Assembly: GCA_046328575.1 (NCBI GenBank)
Contig: JAXLWI010000009.1
Span: 1 to 64,000, forward strand
Source: JAGOBP01 sp046328575
Lineage (GTDB): Bacteria; Chloroflexota; Anaerolineae; Fen-1058
Length of the DNA: 64,000 nucleotides
Direction of reading: 5' to 3'
Part shown: piece after piece, positions 25,349 through 34,066 of the stretch
Numbering within the stretch: the first letter of the stretch is position 1
Layout of the letters: every line of letters begins with the position of its first letter
Position numbers and translations under genes: made by a program
The notes under the pieces: generated by a model
What the model saw: the letters and a program-made list of their open reading frames with translations, nothing else
The model's database searches: none
Told to the model about the DNA's origin: nothing

Positions 25349-25603
25349 AAAATATTCTTGATAACGATGAAAAGAAATCCATCCATTTGTCTTAGAACTG
25401 TAACTAAGTTACACGGGAATCGATAAGATGTCAATTCCAGTTTCAGTACAGTTTGAATACAACTGCATTGCTCAACTAGCCGATTGAAAGCATCACCTCA
25501 CTTCATAGGCAAAAAGGCAAGATTTATTTACCATAACGAAAGATTATATTCCTCTAGGCATTACCAAGTGGACTCCTCAAATGATATGACACGCCTAAAA
25601 GTC
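25349..25603. other. AT-rich gene-free interval
   Basis: Low-GC stretch between the start of the membrane PAS kinase and the tetR terminator. It should hold the kinase promoter (minus strand). No convincing gene, RNA or paired -35/-10 element is seen. Confidence 0.5.
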
Positions 25604-25642
25604 GGTGCGCCTGAAGCGGTCAAAGCCCACTTCAGGCGCACC
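25604..25642 (-). terminator. Terminator of the TetR regulator gene
   Basis: Perfect 13-bp stem GGTGCGCCTGAAG/CTTCAGGCGCACC with a 13-base loop. On the minus strand it is followed by GACTTTT. It lies 34 bases after the tetR stop codon. Confidence 0.8.
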
Positions 25643-25676
25643 TGTGTTTCCTGCCGAATCCAATTTTGGATTGAAT

Positions 25677-26312
25677 TTATTTCGATACAGGGAACATCTC
25701 CGGCGTTAGTTCCACCCGCGTGATCTGGTTCAGCGTCAGAATCAGCATATCGCGCAGCGCGTAGCGATCGAGCACGGTGTGCGAAATCTGACCCTCGAGG
25801 AACAGCGACACAAAGCCGTGGATCAGGCTCCACACGCCGACGGCGATCAAATCCGCCGGGCCGCGCTTCAAGACTTTGGCCTGCTGGCACGCTTCCACAA
25901 TCTGCACCACCAACGCAAAGCTTTGCTGTGACATCGCCACAAAGGCCGGATAATCTTTTTCTTTTTCGATCGCATCCGACAACGTGATCTTGAAGTGATC
26001 GGTGTCATTCACGGCAAACTGCACGTAGGCCCACGCCCCTTCGATCAACTGGCGCGCGGGATCGTTGGCGTAGTGCAGCGTCGTGGCCGCTAAAGCTTCG
26101 TATAACCGCCGATAGCCGTCGGTCGAGATCGCCGCGATGAGGGCTTGCTTATCCGCAAAGTGGGCGTATGGCGCGGTATGGCTGACGCCCGCCTTCTGCG
26201 CCACCTTGCGCAGGCTCAACCCGCTAACCCCGTCTTTCGCCAGAATATCCGCGCCCGCTTCGATGAGGGCGTTCTTCAAATCGCCGTGATGATAGGTTTT
26301 CTTGCGTGGCAT
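25677..26312 (-). CDS. TetR/AcrR-family repressor (WHG-type C-domain)
   Basis: The 211-residue regulator has an N-terminal helix-turn-helix (residues ~8-55, with LSLRKVAQKAGVSHTAPYAHFADKQAL). The C-terminal domain resembles the TetR WHG type (IEGAWAYVQFAVNDTDHFKITLSD...LIHGFVSLFLEGQ). It is divergent from the aldolase/aminotransferase/kinase operon. Two 21-bp inverted repeats lie in the 88-base gap and overlap promoters for both directions, so it probably represses both its own gene and the operon until an effector binds. The effector is likely a substrate or intermediate of that operon (inference). A perfect-stem terminator follows the gene. Confidence 0.92.
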   Translation of the reverse strand: MPRKKTYHHGDLKNALIEAGADILAKDGVSGLSLRKVAQKAGVSHTAPYAHFADKQALIAAISTDGYRRLYEALAATTLHYANDPARQLIEGAWAYVQFAVNDTDHFKITLSDAIEKEKDYPAFVAMSQQSFALVVQIVEACQQAKVLKRGPADLIAVGVWSLIHGFVSLFLEGQISHTVLDRYALRDMLILTLNQITRVELTPEMFPVSK

Positions 26313-26330
26313 ACTCTAACCTCGACGTTC

Positions 26331-26351
26331 AATCTTGACACTGTAAAGATT
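26331..26351. promoter_or_regulatory. TetR operator O1
   Basis: AATCTTGAC-N3-GTAAAGATT: 9-bp arms with one mismatch. The site contains the plus-strand -35 (TTGACA) and overlaps the minus-strand -10. It is nearly identical to O2 at 26361. Confidence 0.8.
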
Positions 26352-26363
26352 ATGCTATAGAAT
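26335..26363 (+). promoter_or_regulatory. Promoter of the aldolase operon
   Basis: TTGACA (26335-26340), 17-bp spacer, TAGAAT (26358-26363), 37 bases before the aldolase start. The -35 is inside O1 and the -10 overlaps O2, which predicts repression by TetR. Confidence 0.75.
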
Positions 26364-26377
26364 CTTGACGCCGTCAA
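26349..26377 (-). promoter_or_regulatory. Promoter of the tetR gene
   Basis: On the minus strand TTGACG (26377-26372), 17-bp spacer, CATAAT (26354-26349). It overlaps the plus-strand promoter face to face, and both operators cover it, a typical autoregulated divergent TetR arrangement. Confidence 0.7.
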
Positions 26378-26381
26378 GATT
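26361..26381. promoter_or_regulatory. TetR operator O2
   Basis: AATCTTGAC-N3-GTCAAGATT: perfect arms (ten pairs around one central base). Its centre is 30 bp from that of O1, about three helical turns, so two dimers would bind on the same face. Confidence 0.85.
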
Positions 26382-26400
26382 ATCCTCGCGGAGTAAACGC

Positions 26401-27087
26401 ATGAGCCAGTACCAGGCCTTCAAAGAGCAAGTCGTTAAAACAGCCCAGCATTTAACGGAACGCGGCTATCTCATGGCAACGGGCGGCAATTTGTCGGTGC
26501 GGATTACGGGTCAGGCCGCCCTGGCGATCACGCCCTCCAACTTCGATTACCTCAAGATGCAACCCGAGGATATCTGCATCCTCGATTTTGATCTCAACGT
26601 CCTCGAAGGCACACTCAAACCGTCGGTCGAAAGCGGCATGCACGCCGGGATTTATCAGGCTCGTGCCGATGTGAATGCGGTCGTTCATACCCATCAAGTT
26701 TATGCCAGTGCGCTGGCATTGATCAAAGCACCCATTCCCGCGCTGTTCGATGAGCAAGTGCGCTTTCTCGGTCGGTCCGTCGAGATCATTCCGTATGCGC
26801 CCTCGGGCACGGGCTTTCTGAAAAACACTATCGTCAAGCACATTCAGAATCACCACAACGCGTATATCATGCAGAATCACGGCGTGCTGTGCTTCGGCCA
26901 CGATGTGGAACGCGCCGCGCACAACGTGGAGATTCTGGAGAAATGTTCGCTGGCCTATCTGTTAGCGTTGTGCACCGAACAAAAAGTCTCCAAGATTCCC
27001 CTGCCCATCCGCGAGATTGCCTTTGCCAAGCTGCGCACAGACCAGAAGAAAGTTGAGCGCGGAGAAATCAGCGCAAGCGGGGAATAA
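26401..27087 (+). CDS. Class II aldolase/adducin-family protein
   Basis: The 228-residue protein resembles L-fuculose-phosphate and L-ribulose-phosphate class II aldolases/epimerases. It has the glycine loop ATGGNLSVRI, the PSNFDY phosphate/ketose loop, the metal pair in VVHTHQVYASAL and the third His in MQNHGVLCFG. Zinc-dependent cleavage or epimerisation of a phosphorylated sugar is expected. ATG 26401 is preceded by GGAG and lies 20 bases after O2; a longer frame from 26365 would run through the promoter and is rejected. It is the first gene of the TetR-controlled operon, 50 bases before a HemL-like aminotransferase. The exact substrate is unknown. Confidence 0.88.
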   Translation: MSQYQAFKEQVVKTAQHLTERGYLMATGGNLSVRITGQAALAITPSNFDYLKMQPEDICILDFDLNVLEGTLKPSVESGMHAGIYQARADVNAVVHTHQVYASALALIKAPIPALFDEQVRFLGRSVEIIPYAPSGTGFLKNTIVKHIQNHHNAYIMQNHGVLCFGHDVERAAHNVEILEKCSLAYLLALCTEQKVSKIPLPIREIAFAKLRTDQKKVERGEISASGE

Positions 27088-27137
27088 CTTACTTGTTGCC
27101 CATAATGACTAACAAGTAATGAGTAAAAGGAACCATC

Positions 27138-28592
27138 ATGTCTGACCAACAATATGCCATATCCGAATATCCCAACTACGACGAAGTCATGGCGCAGTTG
27201 AAGAACCTGACCAAGCAGCGACTGCGCCCCATCAAACGCGACCGGATGCAGACCTTCCTCAGTTTCTTCGACACCCAGTGCACCAAATCGAAAGCACTGA
27301 TCGATGAAGCCAAGCAGATCATCCCCGGCGGCGTGCAGCACAACTTGGCCTTCAACTATCCGTTCCCGCTGGCGATCGAGAAAGCACACGATGCGTACAT
27401 GTGGGATGTTGATGGCAATCGCTACATCGACTTTCTGCAAGCAGGCGGCCCGACTGTCCTCGGCAGCAACTACGCGCCCGTGCGCGAGAAGGTGTTTGAT
27501 TTACTGCGTGACTGCGGCCCGGTGACGGGGTTATTTCATGAGTACGAACTGAAACTGGCGCAGTTGATTCAGCGCTACATGCCGTCGATCGAGATGTTCC
27601 GCATGTTGGGATCGGGCACGGAAAGCGTGATGGCGGCCATTCGTGCGGCGCGCACCTTCACCCATAAAAAGAACGTGATCAAAGTCGGCGGCGCGTATCA
27701 CGGCTGGAGCGATCAGATGGTGTACGGGCTGCACATTCCGGGCACCGGTCGCCGCGAAGCGACGGGCATTCCGCGCGCAGCAAGTTCTCAGACACAGGAA
27801 GTGTTTCCCAATGATCTTGACGCACTCCGACGGGTGCTGATGGTCAATCGGGTGCGGGGCGGAACCGCCGCAGTGATCGTCGAGCCGGTCGGGCCGGAAA
27901 GCGGCACGCGCCCTGTGCCTTACGATTACAATCGACACGTGCGCGAACTGTGCGATGAATTCGGCGCGTTGTTGATCTTCGACGAAGTGGTGACGGGCTT
28001 CCGCTTGGGCATGGGCGGCGCGCAAGGCTACTTCAACGTCAGGCCCGATCTGACGATCTTCGGCAAGTGCGTCACGGGGGGCTATCCGATGGCGGGCGGC
28101 GTGGGTGGACGGCGTGACGTGATTATGCGTTTTGCGGCGGGCATCGGCGGCACCGGCGAACGCGCATACATCGGCGGGACGTTGAGCGCGAATCCGCTGT
28201 CGTGTGTGGCAGGCTATTATGCGCTGCTCGAAATGGAGCGTACCAATGCGCCCGTGATCGCGGGCCACGCGGGCGATCGACTCACGCAGGGGCTGCAACA
28301 CATCATCGAGAAATATCGCTTGCCGTTTGTGGCCTTCAATCAAGGCTCGATCTGTCACCTTGAAACTTCGGGCGTGATGCTGCTGGATATGAAGAACCCG
28401 ATCAAGTTGCTGCGCGAAATGAAGCCGCGCAAACACATGATCGAAGAGATGGGCGCGGCGTATATGTCGCAGGGCCTCATCACGTTGGCGGGCAGCCGCA
28501 TGTACACCAGCCTCGCCGATACAGACGACGTGATCGATGAGGCGCTCAATCGGTTTGAGACGGTTTTGTCGAGCGTCGAAGGCGTGAAATAA
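27138..28592 (+). CDS. HemL-like class III aminotransferase/aminomutase
   Basis: The 484-residue PLP enzyme resembles glutamate-1-semialdehyde 2,1-aminomutase: WDVDGNRYIDFLQAGGPTVLGS, GSGTESVMAAIRAART, GAYHGWSD, FDEVVTGFR and the PLP lysine Lys310 in FGKCVTGGYPMAG. It is longer than HemL, with about 45 extra N-terminal residues, and sits in a sugar-metabolism operon, so a role in haem synthesis is unlikely. It may transaminate or shift an amino group on a sugar-derived aldehyde (inference). The ribosome site AAAGGAACC precedes ATG 27138. Gaps to both neighbours are about 45 bases and on the same strand. Confidence 0.88.
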   Translation: MSDQQYAISEYPNYDEVMAQLKNLTKQRLRPIKRDRMQTFLSFFDTQCTKSKALIDEAKQIIPGGVQHNLAFNYPFPLAIEKAHDAYMWDVDGNRYIDFLQAGGPTVLGSNYAPVREKVFDLLRDCGPVTGLFHEYELKLAQLIQRYMPSIEMFRMLGSGTESVMAAIRAARTFTHKKNVIKVGGAYHGWSDQMVYGLHIPGTGRREATGIPRAASSQTQEVFPNDLDALRRVLMVNRVRGGTAAVIVEPVGPESGTRPVPYDYNRHVRELCDEFGALLIFDEVVTGFRLGMGGAQGYFNVRPDLTIFGKCVTGGYPMAGGVGGRRDVIMRFAAGIGGTGERAYIGGTLSANPLSCVAGYYALLEMERTNAPVIAGHAGDRLTQGLQHIIEKYRLPFVAFNQGSICHLETSGVMLLDMKNPIKLLREMKPRKHMIEEMGAAYMSQGLITLAGSRMYTSLADTDDVIDEALNRFETVLSSVEGVK

Positions 28593-28635
28593 GTTCAGTT
28601 CATGCATTCCGCCATTTCAATGAGGAACATATCGC

Positions 28636-30231
28636 ATGAATCAGCCAGCCGCCAACGTCATCCTCGCCGTTGATCTGGGCACGTCCGGTATGAAGGTCGC
28701 GTTGATTACGACGCACGGCCAAGTACTGGGCTGGGAATCGCAACCGATTGCGTTGTATCTCACGCCCGACGGCGGCGCGGAGCAAGTGCCAGACGAGTGG
28801 TGGCAGGCGTTCTTGTCGACGGCGCAGCGCTTGCTTGCCCGCAATCTTGCGTCGCGCGACGCGATCAAAGCCGTGTGCTGCTCGACGCAAGGTGAAGGCA
28901 CGGTGCCGGTCGATCGCGACGGCAACGCGCTGATGAATTGCATCCTGTGGATGGACATGCGCGGCGCACCGTATCTGCATCGACAGGCGCGCGGCTCGAT
29001 CAATGTCGCAGGCGCAGAAGTCAGAAAGTTGCTGCGTTGGATTCGGTTGACAGGCGGCATGCCATCGATGACGGGCAAAGATCCGGCCGCGCATATGCTG
29101 CTGGTGCGCGATAAATTCCTCGATGTGTACGCGCGCACCTACAAGTTCCTCAACGTGCTCGATTATTTGAACCTGCGCCTCACGGGCCGTTTTGCGGCCA
29201 CGTTCGATTCGATCCTCACGTCGTGGGTGACGGACAATCGCAACCCGAACGATATTCGCTATGACGCCACGCTGATCAAGACCAGCGGCATCGATGCGGA
29301 TAAATTCCCGGAGATCGTGTCATGCACGACGGTGCTGGGCAACGTGAAGCCGGAAGTGGCCGAAGCGCTGGGCTTAGCTTCGGACGTGAAGGTGGTCGCC
29401 GGAGCGATCGATAATACCGGGGCCGCCATCGGATCTGGGGCAGTCGCGGACTTCATGCCGCACCTTTATATCGGCACATCGTCATGGCTCGCCGCGCATG
29501 TGCCTTACAAGAAGACCGATATCGGTTCGTCATTGGCTTCGGTGCCGTGCGCCATGCCCGATCGCTATTTGTTGACGGCCCTGCAAGCCACGGCGGGCGG
29601 CAACCTGAACTTCTTGCGCGACAACGTGTTGTATCACAAAGATGAACTGCTGCAAGAAGCCAACGTGCCGGATGTGTTCAAGATCATGGATCAGATTGCG
29701 GCGCGCGTGCCCGCGGGCAGTCACGGCGTGATGTATACGCCGTGGATTTGGGGCGAGCGGGCACCCGTGGACGATCGGAATTTGCGCGCAGGCCTGATCA
29801 ATATTTCATTGAACAACAATCGCGAAGACATCATTCGCGCCTTTTTAGAAGGCATTGCCTTCAATACACGCTGGCTGCTAAAGCCAGTGGAGAAATTCAT
29901 GGGCCGCCGCGTCGAGCAGATCAACCTCGTCGGGGGTGGCGGCAACTCCGATGTATGGTGCCAGATTTTCGCGGATGTGTTGAACGTCGAAGTGCGGCAA
30001 GTCAAAGATCCCATTCAGGCCAATGCGCGTGGCGCGGCCTTTATCGCCGCCGCAGGTCTGGGCGAAATCGCCTTGAAGGACGTGGCCGGGCTAGTTCAAT
30101 TCAAGCGCGTGTACACACCCACGCCGGAACATCGCGCGATTTACGATGAACGCTACGCGGTGTTTATCGAGCTCTATCAGCAGCTTAAGAACGTCTATCG
30201 CAAGTTGAATCAAAGCGGCACAGGCAGTTAA
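28636..30231 (+). CDS. FGGY-family carbohydrate kinase
   Basis: The 531-residue kinase is of the xylulokinase/FGGY type. The N-terminal ATPase core begins VDLGTSGMKVALI. The catalytic Asp259 lies in AGAIDNTGAAIGSG, and the second domain has the FLEGIAFNTRW and LVGGGGNSDVWCQIFADVL adenine/phosphate motifs near residues 410-450. The expected reaction is ATP-dependent phosphorylation of a ketose, polyol or similar. Sharing an operon with a class II aldolase suggests that the kinase makes the phosphorylated substrate which the aldolase cleaves. Motif loops differ enough from XylB that the sugar cannot be named. GAGGAAC precedes the ATG. Cytoplasmic. Confidence 0.9.
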   Translation: MNQPAANVILAVDLGTSGMKVALITTHGQVLGWESQPIALYLTPDGGAEQVPDEWWQAFLSTAQRLLARNLASRDAIKAVCCSTQGEGTVPVDRDGNALMNCILWMDMRGAPYLHRQARGSINVAGAEVRKLLRWIRLTGGMPSMTGKDPAAHMLLVRDKFLDVYARTYKFLNVLDYLNLRLTGRFAATFDSILTSWVTDNRNPNDIRYDATLIKTSGIDADKFPEIVSCTTVLGNVKPEVAEALGLASDVKVVAGAIDNTGAAIGSGAVADFMPHLYIGTSSWLAAHVPYKKTDIGSSLASVPCAMPDRYLLTALQATAGGNLNFLRDNVLYHKDELLQEANVPDVFKIMDQIAARVPAGSHGVMYTPWIWGERAPVDDRNLRAGLINISLNNNREDIIRAFLEGIAFNTRWLLKPVEKFMGRRVEQINLVGGGGNSDVWCQIFADVLNVEVRQVKDPIQANARGAAFIAAAGLGEIALKDVAGLVQFKRVYTPTPEHRAIYDERYAVFIELYQQLKNVYRKLNQSGTGS

Positions 30232-30268
30232 GCCCGGCCGACCAACAAGCCGAGTGCAGAGAAAACCA

Positions 30269-31759
30269 ATGAACGTCCTGATGATCTATCCGGAATTTCC
30301 CGATACGTTTTGGAGTTTCAAATACGCGCTGAAATTCATCCGCAAGAAGTCGGCGTCGCCGCCACTGGGTTTGTTGACGATCGCGGCCTTGCTGCCCGCC
30401 GATTGGAACCTACGCTTGATCGATCTCAATCAACAACCGCTCTCAGCCAAAGACCTAGCCTGGGCCGATTACGCGTTCATCAGCGGCATGACCGTGCAAC
30501 GGCAGTCGGCGCGGACAGCGGCCGAGCGCTGTCGAGCCGCCGGAGTAAAGGTGGTGGCCGGTGGCCCGCTCTTCACGATCGAGCAAGCCCAATTCGAAGA
30601 CGTGGTCGATCATTTTGTATTGAATGAAGGCGAGTTGACGCTGCCGCTGTTTTTGGCTGATCTGGCCCACGGTCGACCGCAGCACGTCTACACTACAACC
30701 GAGTACGCCGACATCCACGCAACGCCGAATCCCCGCTGGGATCTAGTGAACTTCAAGCGTTATGCAACGATCAACCTTCAGTATTCGCGCGGCTGTCCGT
30801 TTAACTGCGACTTCTGCAACGTGACCGCGCTGCTGGGCCATCGGCCACGCACCAAGACCGGCCAGCAGATCATCGCCGAGTTGGACGCGATTTATCGGCT
30901 GGGCTGGCGCGGTCCCGTCTTTTTTGTGGATGACAACCTCATCGGCAACAAACGCACGCTGCGCACCGATCTATTGCCTGCCCTCATCGAATGGCGACAG
31001 GATAAAACGGGCATCGTCTTCAACACCGAGGCCTCGATCAATCTGGCCGACGACGAAGAGTTGATGCAGCAAATGGTCTTGGCCGGTTTCAACACAGTCT
31101 TCATCGGCATTGAAACGCCGGATGAAGACAGTTTGGCCGAATGCAGCAAGAGGCAAAACCTCAAACGTGATCTGGTCGAAGACGTGAAGCGCATGCAACG
31201 TACGGGCTTGGAAGTGCAGGCGGGCTTCATCGTTGGCTTTGACAGTGACACCGCATCGATCTTCCAGCGGCAGATCGACTTCATTCAGAAGAGCGGCATC
31301 GTGACGGCGATGGTGGGCTTGCTGCAAGCGCCGCCCGGCACCCAACTCTACGCGCGCTTAAAACGTGAAGGCCGTCTGCTGCTCGATCGCATTTCAGGCG
31401 ACAACGTCGACGGCACGACCAACATCATTCCCAGCATGAACCTGGAAGCGCTGCACGCTGGCTATCGCTATATTCTTGAGCACATCTATGCGCCGCGGCA
31501 ATACTATGAACGCTGCAAGACTTTCCTGCGCGAGTATAAGCCATCGCCGATTCAGGTGCCGCTCGATTTCACCTACATTATGGCCTTCTTCCGCTCGATC
31601 GTCCGGCTGGGCATCATCGGCAAGGAGCGATTGCAGTACTGGAATTTACTGTTCTGGACGTTGTTCACGCGGCCCAAGTTGTTCCCGCAGGCAGTGACGC
31701 TGGCGATTTACGGTCATCACTTCCGGCGCGTGTATGAGCGGCACGTACAGAAACAGTGA
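30269..31759 (+). CDS. B12-binding radical SAM protein (DUF4070-like C-terminus)
   Basis: The 496-residue enzyme has a Rossmann-like cobalamin-binding N-domain (~1-150, from MNVLMIYPEFPDT to VVAGGPLF). The radical SAM core has the 4Fe-4S motif Cys176-x3-Cys180-x2-Cys183 (RGCPFNCDFC), and VFFVDDNLIGN and FIGIETPDEDSL strands follow. The C-terminal part (~380-496) resembles DUF4070, seen in hopanoid C-2 methylase and relatives. Such proteins usually methylate unactivated carbons or rearrange carbon skeletons. Its presence in a sugar operon is unexpected. I chose ATG 30269 over a GTG at 30254 because the B12-fold starts there and AGAGAAAA precedes it. Confidence 0.88.
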   Translation: MNVLMIYPEFPDTFWSFKYALKFIRKKSASPPLGLLTIAALLPADWNLRLIDLNQQPLSAKDLAWADYAFISGMTVQRQSARTAAERCRAAGVKVVAGGPLFTIEQAQFEDVVDHFVLNEGELTLPLFLADLAHGRPQHVYTTTEYADIHATPNPRWDLVNFKRYATINLQYSRGCPFNCDFCNVTALLGHRPRTKTGQQIIAELDAIYRLGWRGPVFFVDDNLIGNKRTLRTDLLPALIEWRQDKTGIVFNTEASINLADDEELMQQMVLAGFNTVFIGIETPDEDSLAECSKRQNLKRDLVEDVKRMQRTGLEVQAGFIVGFDSDTASIFQRQIDFIQKSGIVTAMVGLLQAPPGTQLYARLKREGRLLLDRISGDNVDGTTNIIPSMNLEALHAGYRYILEHIYAPRQYYERCKTFLREYKPSPIQVPLDFTYIMAFFRSIVRLGIIGKERLQYWNLLFWTLFTRPKLFPQAVTLAIYGHHFRRVYERHVQKQ

Positions 31760-31794
31760 TTCGCTATTTAGCGGCGCGAAGCAACTCAATCCAT

Positions 31795-31830
31795 GTCATT
31801 CCGAACGAGCGCTGCGAGTGAGGAATCTCT
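31795..31830 (+). repeat. Common intergenic repeat GTCATTCCGA..AGGAATCT
   Basis: Matches from memory the dispersed TGTCATTCCGAGC..GAGGAATCT element seen between genes in many bacterial genomes, including Chloroflexota. Its function is unknown. Only one copy is visible in this window. Confidence 0.45.
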
Positions 31831-31903
31831 GGCCCAGTTCCGTAACACAATCAAGCGAACGGGAATGCTTGTACCCACTGTGTGACATGCCAAGGAGCGC
31901 AGC

Positions 31904-33118
31904 ATGACAGATAAAGGCTTCAAAGTCTACGGCTATCGTTGGGTGGTGTTGGGCGTCTTCATGTTCATCAACCTGACGATCCAGGTGTTGTGGATCGCTT
32001 ACGCGCCCATTACTGGCCCGGCCGCAAAGTACTACGGCGTAACCGATCTGCAAATCGGCTTGCTGGCGATGTCGTTCATGCTAGCCTTTATTCCGCTGTC
32101 GATTCCGGTCTCGTGGGCCATCGACACGTACGGCTTCCGCAAGACCGTCAGCCTCGGCGCGATCATCATGGGCGTGTTCGGTGTGGTGCGCGGCTTGGCA
32201 GGCGCGGATTACACGCTGGTTCTGATCAGCACGATCGGGTTGGCGATTTCGCAGCCGTTTCTGCTGAATGCATGGACCAAAGTCCCGGCGCAATGGTTCT
32301 CGATCGAAGAACGCGCCACCGCCGTTGGACTGGTGACGCTGGCAAATCTCATCGGCACGGCGTTGGGCATGGTACTCACTCCGCTGTTGATCGAAAACCT
32401 GTCGATTCCGACGGTGCAGCTGATCTACGGCGGAATCGCGGCCTTTTCGGCGATATTGTTTGTGATCTTCGCACGTGAAAAACCGATCACGCCGCCCTGC
32501 CCGCCCGGTCAGGAAGTGCGCGCCTTGATGCTCGATGGTTTGAAGCATGCGCTCAAAGTGAAGGATTTCCTACTATATCTGGCCGTGTCGTTCATCGGTC
32601 TGGGCTTGTTCAACGGCATCAATACGTGGGTGGAAAACATCGTGCGGCCGCGCGGCTTCATGCCGACGGATGCCGGGACGTTAGGTGCGGTGATGCTGGT
32701 CGGCGGTTTGTTTGGCGCGGTGATCATCCCGTCATTTTCAGACAAACAGCGCCAGCGCAAGAAGTTTCTGCTGATGGGTATCGTGCTAGCCATCCCCGGC
32801 TTGATCGGCCTGACGTTTGCCACAGAATTCTGGCTGCTGCTGGTATCGGCCTTTGCGTTCGGCTTCTTCTTGATCAGCACCAGTCCGATCGGGATGCAGT
32901 ACGCCGCCGAGATCACGCAGCCCACACCCGAAGGCACGTCCAACGGTCTCATCCAGTTGTTCGGGCAGGCCTCGGTCGTCTTCGTCTACATCATGGAAGC
33001 GCTCAAGAGCAGCGACGGTTCTTTCACGCCGGCGCTGTTGTTGGCGGTCGCCTTGTTGATCATCAGCGCCGCGATCATCATGCGCCTCAAAGATCCGATT
33101 CAGGCCGCCAGTCGCTGA
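31904..33118 (+). CDS. MFS transporter, FLVCR-like
   Basis: The 404-residue membrane protein has about 12 helices and MFS features such as the loop-2/3 region SWAIDTYGFRKTVSLGA and a hydrophilic central loop (~190-210, KPITPPCPPGQEVRA). The late motif PIGMQYAAEITQPTPEGTSNGL resembles the corresponding stretch of FLVCR-type transporters, so an exporter or importer of a small organic solute, polyamine or porphyrin-like compound is possible. AAGGAGCGCAGC precedes ATG 31904. The gap from the radical SAM gene is 144 bases and holds a dispersed repeat, yet the strand is the same, so it is probably the operon's transporter. It is convergent with the ADP-ribosylglycohydrolase gene, 9 bases away. Confidence 0.9.
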   Translation: MTDKGFKVYGYRWVVLGVFMFINLTIQVLWIAYAPITGPAAKYYGVTDLQIGLLAMSFMLAFIPLSIPVSWAIDTYGFRKTVSLGAIIMGVFGVVRGLAGADYTLVLISTIGLAISQPFLLNAWTKVPAQWFSIEERATAVGLVTLANLIGTALGMVLTPLLIENLSIPTVQLIYGGIAAFSAILFVIFAREKPITPPCPPGQEVRALMLDGLKHALKVKDFLLYLAVSFIGLGLFNGINTWVENIVRPRGFMPTDAGTLGAVMLVGGLFGAVIIPSFSDKQRQRKKFLLMGIVLAIPGLIGLTFATEFWLLLVSAFAFGFFLISTSPIGMQYAAEITQPTPEGTSNGLIQLFGQASVVFVYIMEALKSSDGSFTPALLLAVALLIISAAIIMRLKDPIQAASR

Positions 33119-33127
33119 CGATCAAAC

Positions 33128-34066
33128 TCAAGCACGATCGTGTGCGGCCAACTGCCACAACCGATCGGCGAACGACTCGATCAAATCCCGCTGCGCCAGT
33201 TTACTGCGCCACTCGATCGGGATGGCGGCGACCCCGTAGTACGCTCCAGCCAATTGGCCGTAGATCGCGCCGGTGGTGTCCGCATCGTCGCCGAGGTTGA
33301 CGGCCAGCAGACAGCCGTCGCGGAATGATTCACTGTGATGGAAGGCCCACAGTGCGGCTTCGAGTGAGTTGACCACATAGCCCGTGCCTTTGATGGCGGG
33401 CGGTTGCTTCGCTTTGAATGAGCCGCGCGCGATGTCATCGATCGCAACATGCAGCGGATGATCAGTCCAGTAATTCGGGATTGGCGCATAACGTGAAGAC
33501 AACAGATCGTCTTTGGTCGCGCCGCGCAGCGCCCCGACGATCAAGCCGCCGAAGTAACGACAGGCATCGATGGCAGCAGGCGCGCCGTGTGTGGTGCGCG
33601 AACTTTCACCCGATCGTTCAATCGCCGCAATCGGGTCTGGCGCATACCGCATTGGGACGGGCGCGAGTCGCATCAACGAACCGTTGCCAGCAGTGTTTGG
33701 ATCGGTTGAGCCGCAATATGCTTCATGCGTTTGCATGTAGCGCGTCAACGCCGATCGAACTGTGCCACCAATATCGAAGCACACACCGTTGCTGCTCAAG
33801 TAACCCTCGCGCCACCAGCGCACGTAACGCTCGAGTTGATCGATCGGGTCAAAGGTTGGCCGCTCAATAAGGCTCTCCGCCAGACACAACGCCATCGATG
33901 TATCATCAGTCCATTCGCCGGGTTTCAAATCAAACGGCCCACCACCGATCAGATCGGTAATGGGCGTGAACGTGCCGGGCGCTTCAAATTCCAGCGTCGT
34001 GCCCACGGCATCGCCAACCGCCAAGCCCAGCAAACAACCCAGATAGCGTTCGTGATGATCAAGCAT
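33128..34066 (-). CDS. ADP-ribosylglycohydrolase-family protein
   Basis: The 312-residue protein has the ARH fold signatures. GCLLGLAVGDAVGTTLEF is at the N-terminus. WTDDTSMALCLAESL gives the first pair of metal-binding acidic residues, GNGSLMRLAPVP is the middle motif, and VNLGDDADTTGAIYGQLAGA carries the C-terminal metal ligands. These proteins remove ADP-ribose from proteins or hydrolyse related N-glycosidic bonds with a two-Mg centre, and all ligands appear intact. It is cytoplasmic and probably monocistronic. There is no partner ADP-ribosyltransferase in the window, so the physiological target is open. Confidence 0.93.
   Translation of the reverse strand: MLDHHERYLGCLLGLAVGDAVGTTLEFEAPGTFTPITDLIGGGPFDLKPGEWTDDTSMALCLAESLIERPTFDPIDQLERYVRWWREGYLSSNGVCFDIGGTVRSALTRYMQTHEAYCGSTDPNTAGNGSLMRLAPVPMRYAPDPIAAIERSGESSRTTHGAPAAIDACRYFGGLIVGALRGATKDDLLSSRYAPIPNYWTDHPLHVAIDDIARGSFKAKQPPAIKGTGYVVNSLEAALWAFHHSESFRDGCLLAVNLGDDADTTGAIYGQLAGAYYGVAAIPIEWRSKLAQRDLIESFADRLWQLAAHDRA

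Noticed and set aside
27138..28592. Assignment as haem-pathway HemL
   Set aside because: It is longer than HemL by about 45 N-terminal residues and lies in a sugar-type operon without other haem genes.
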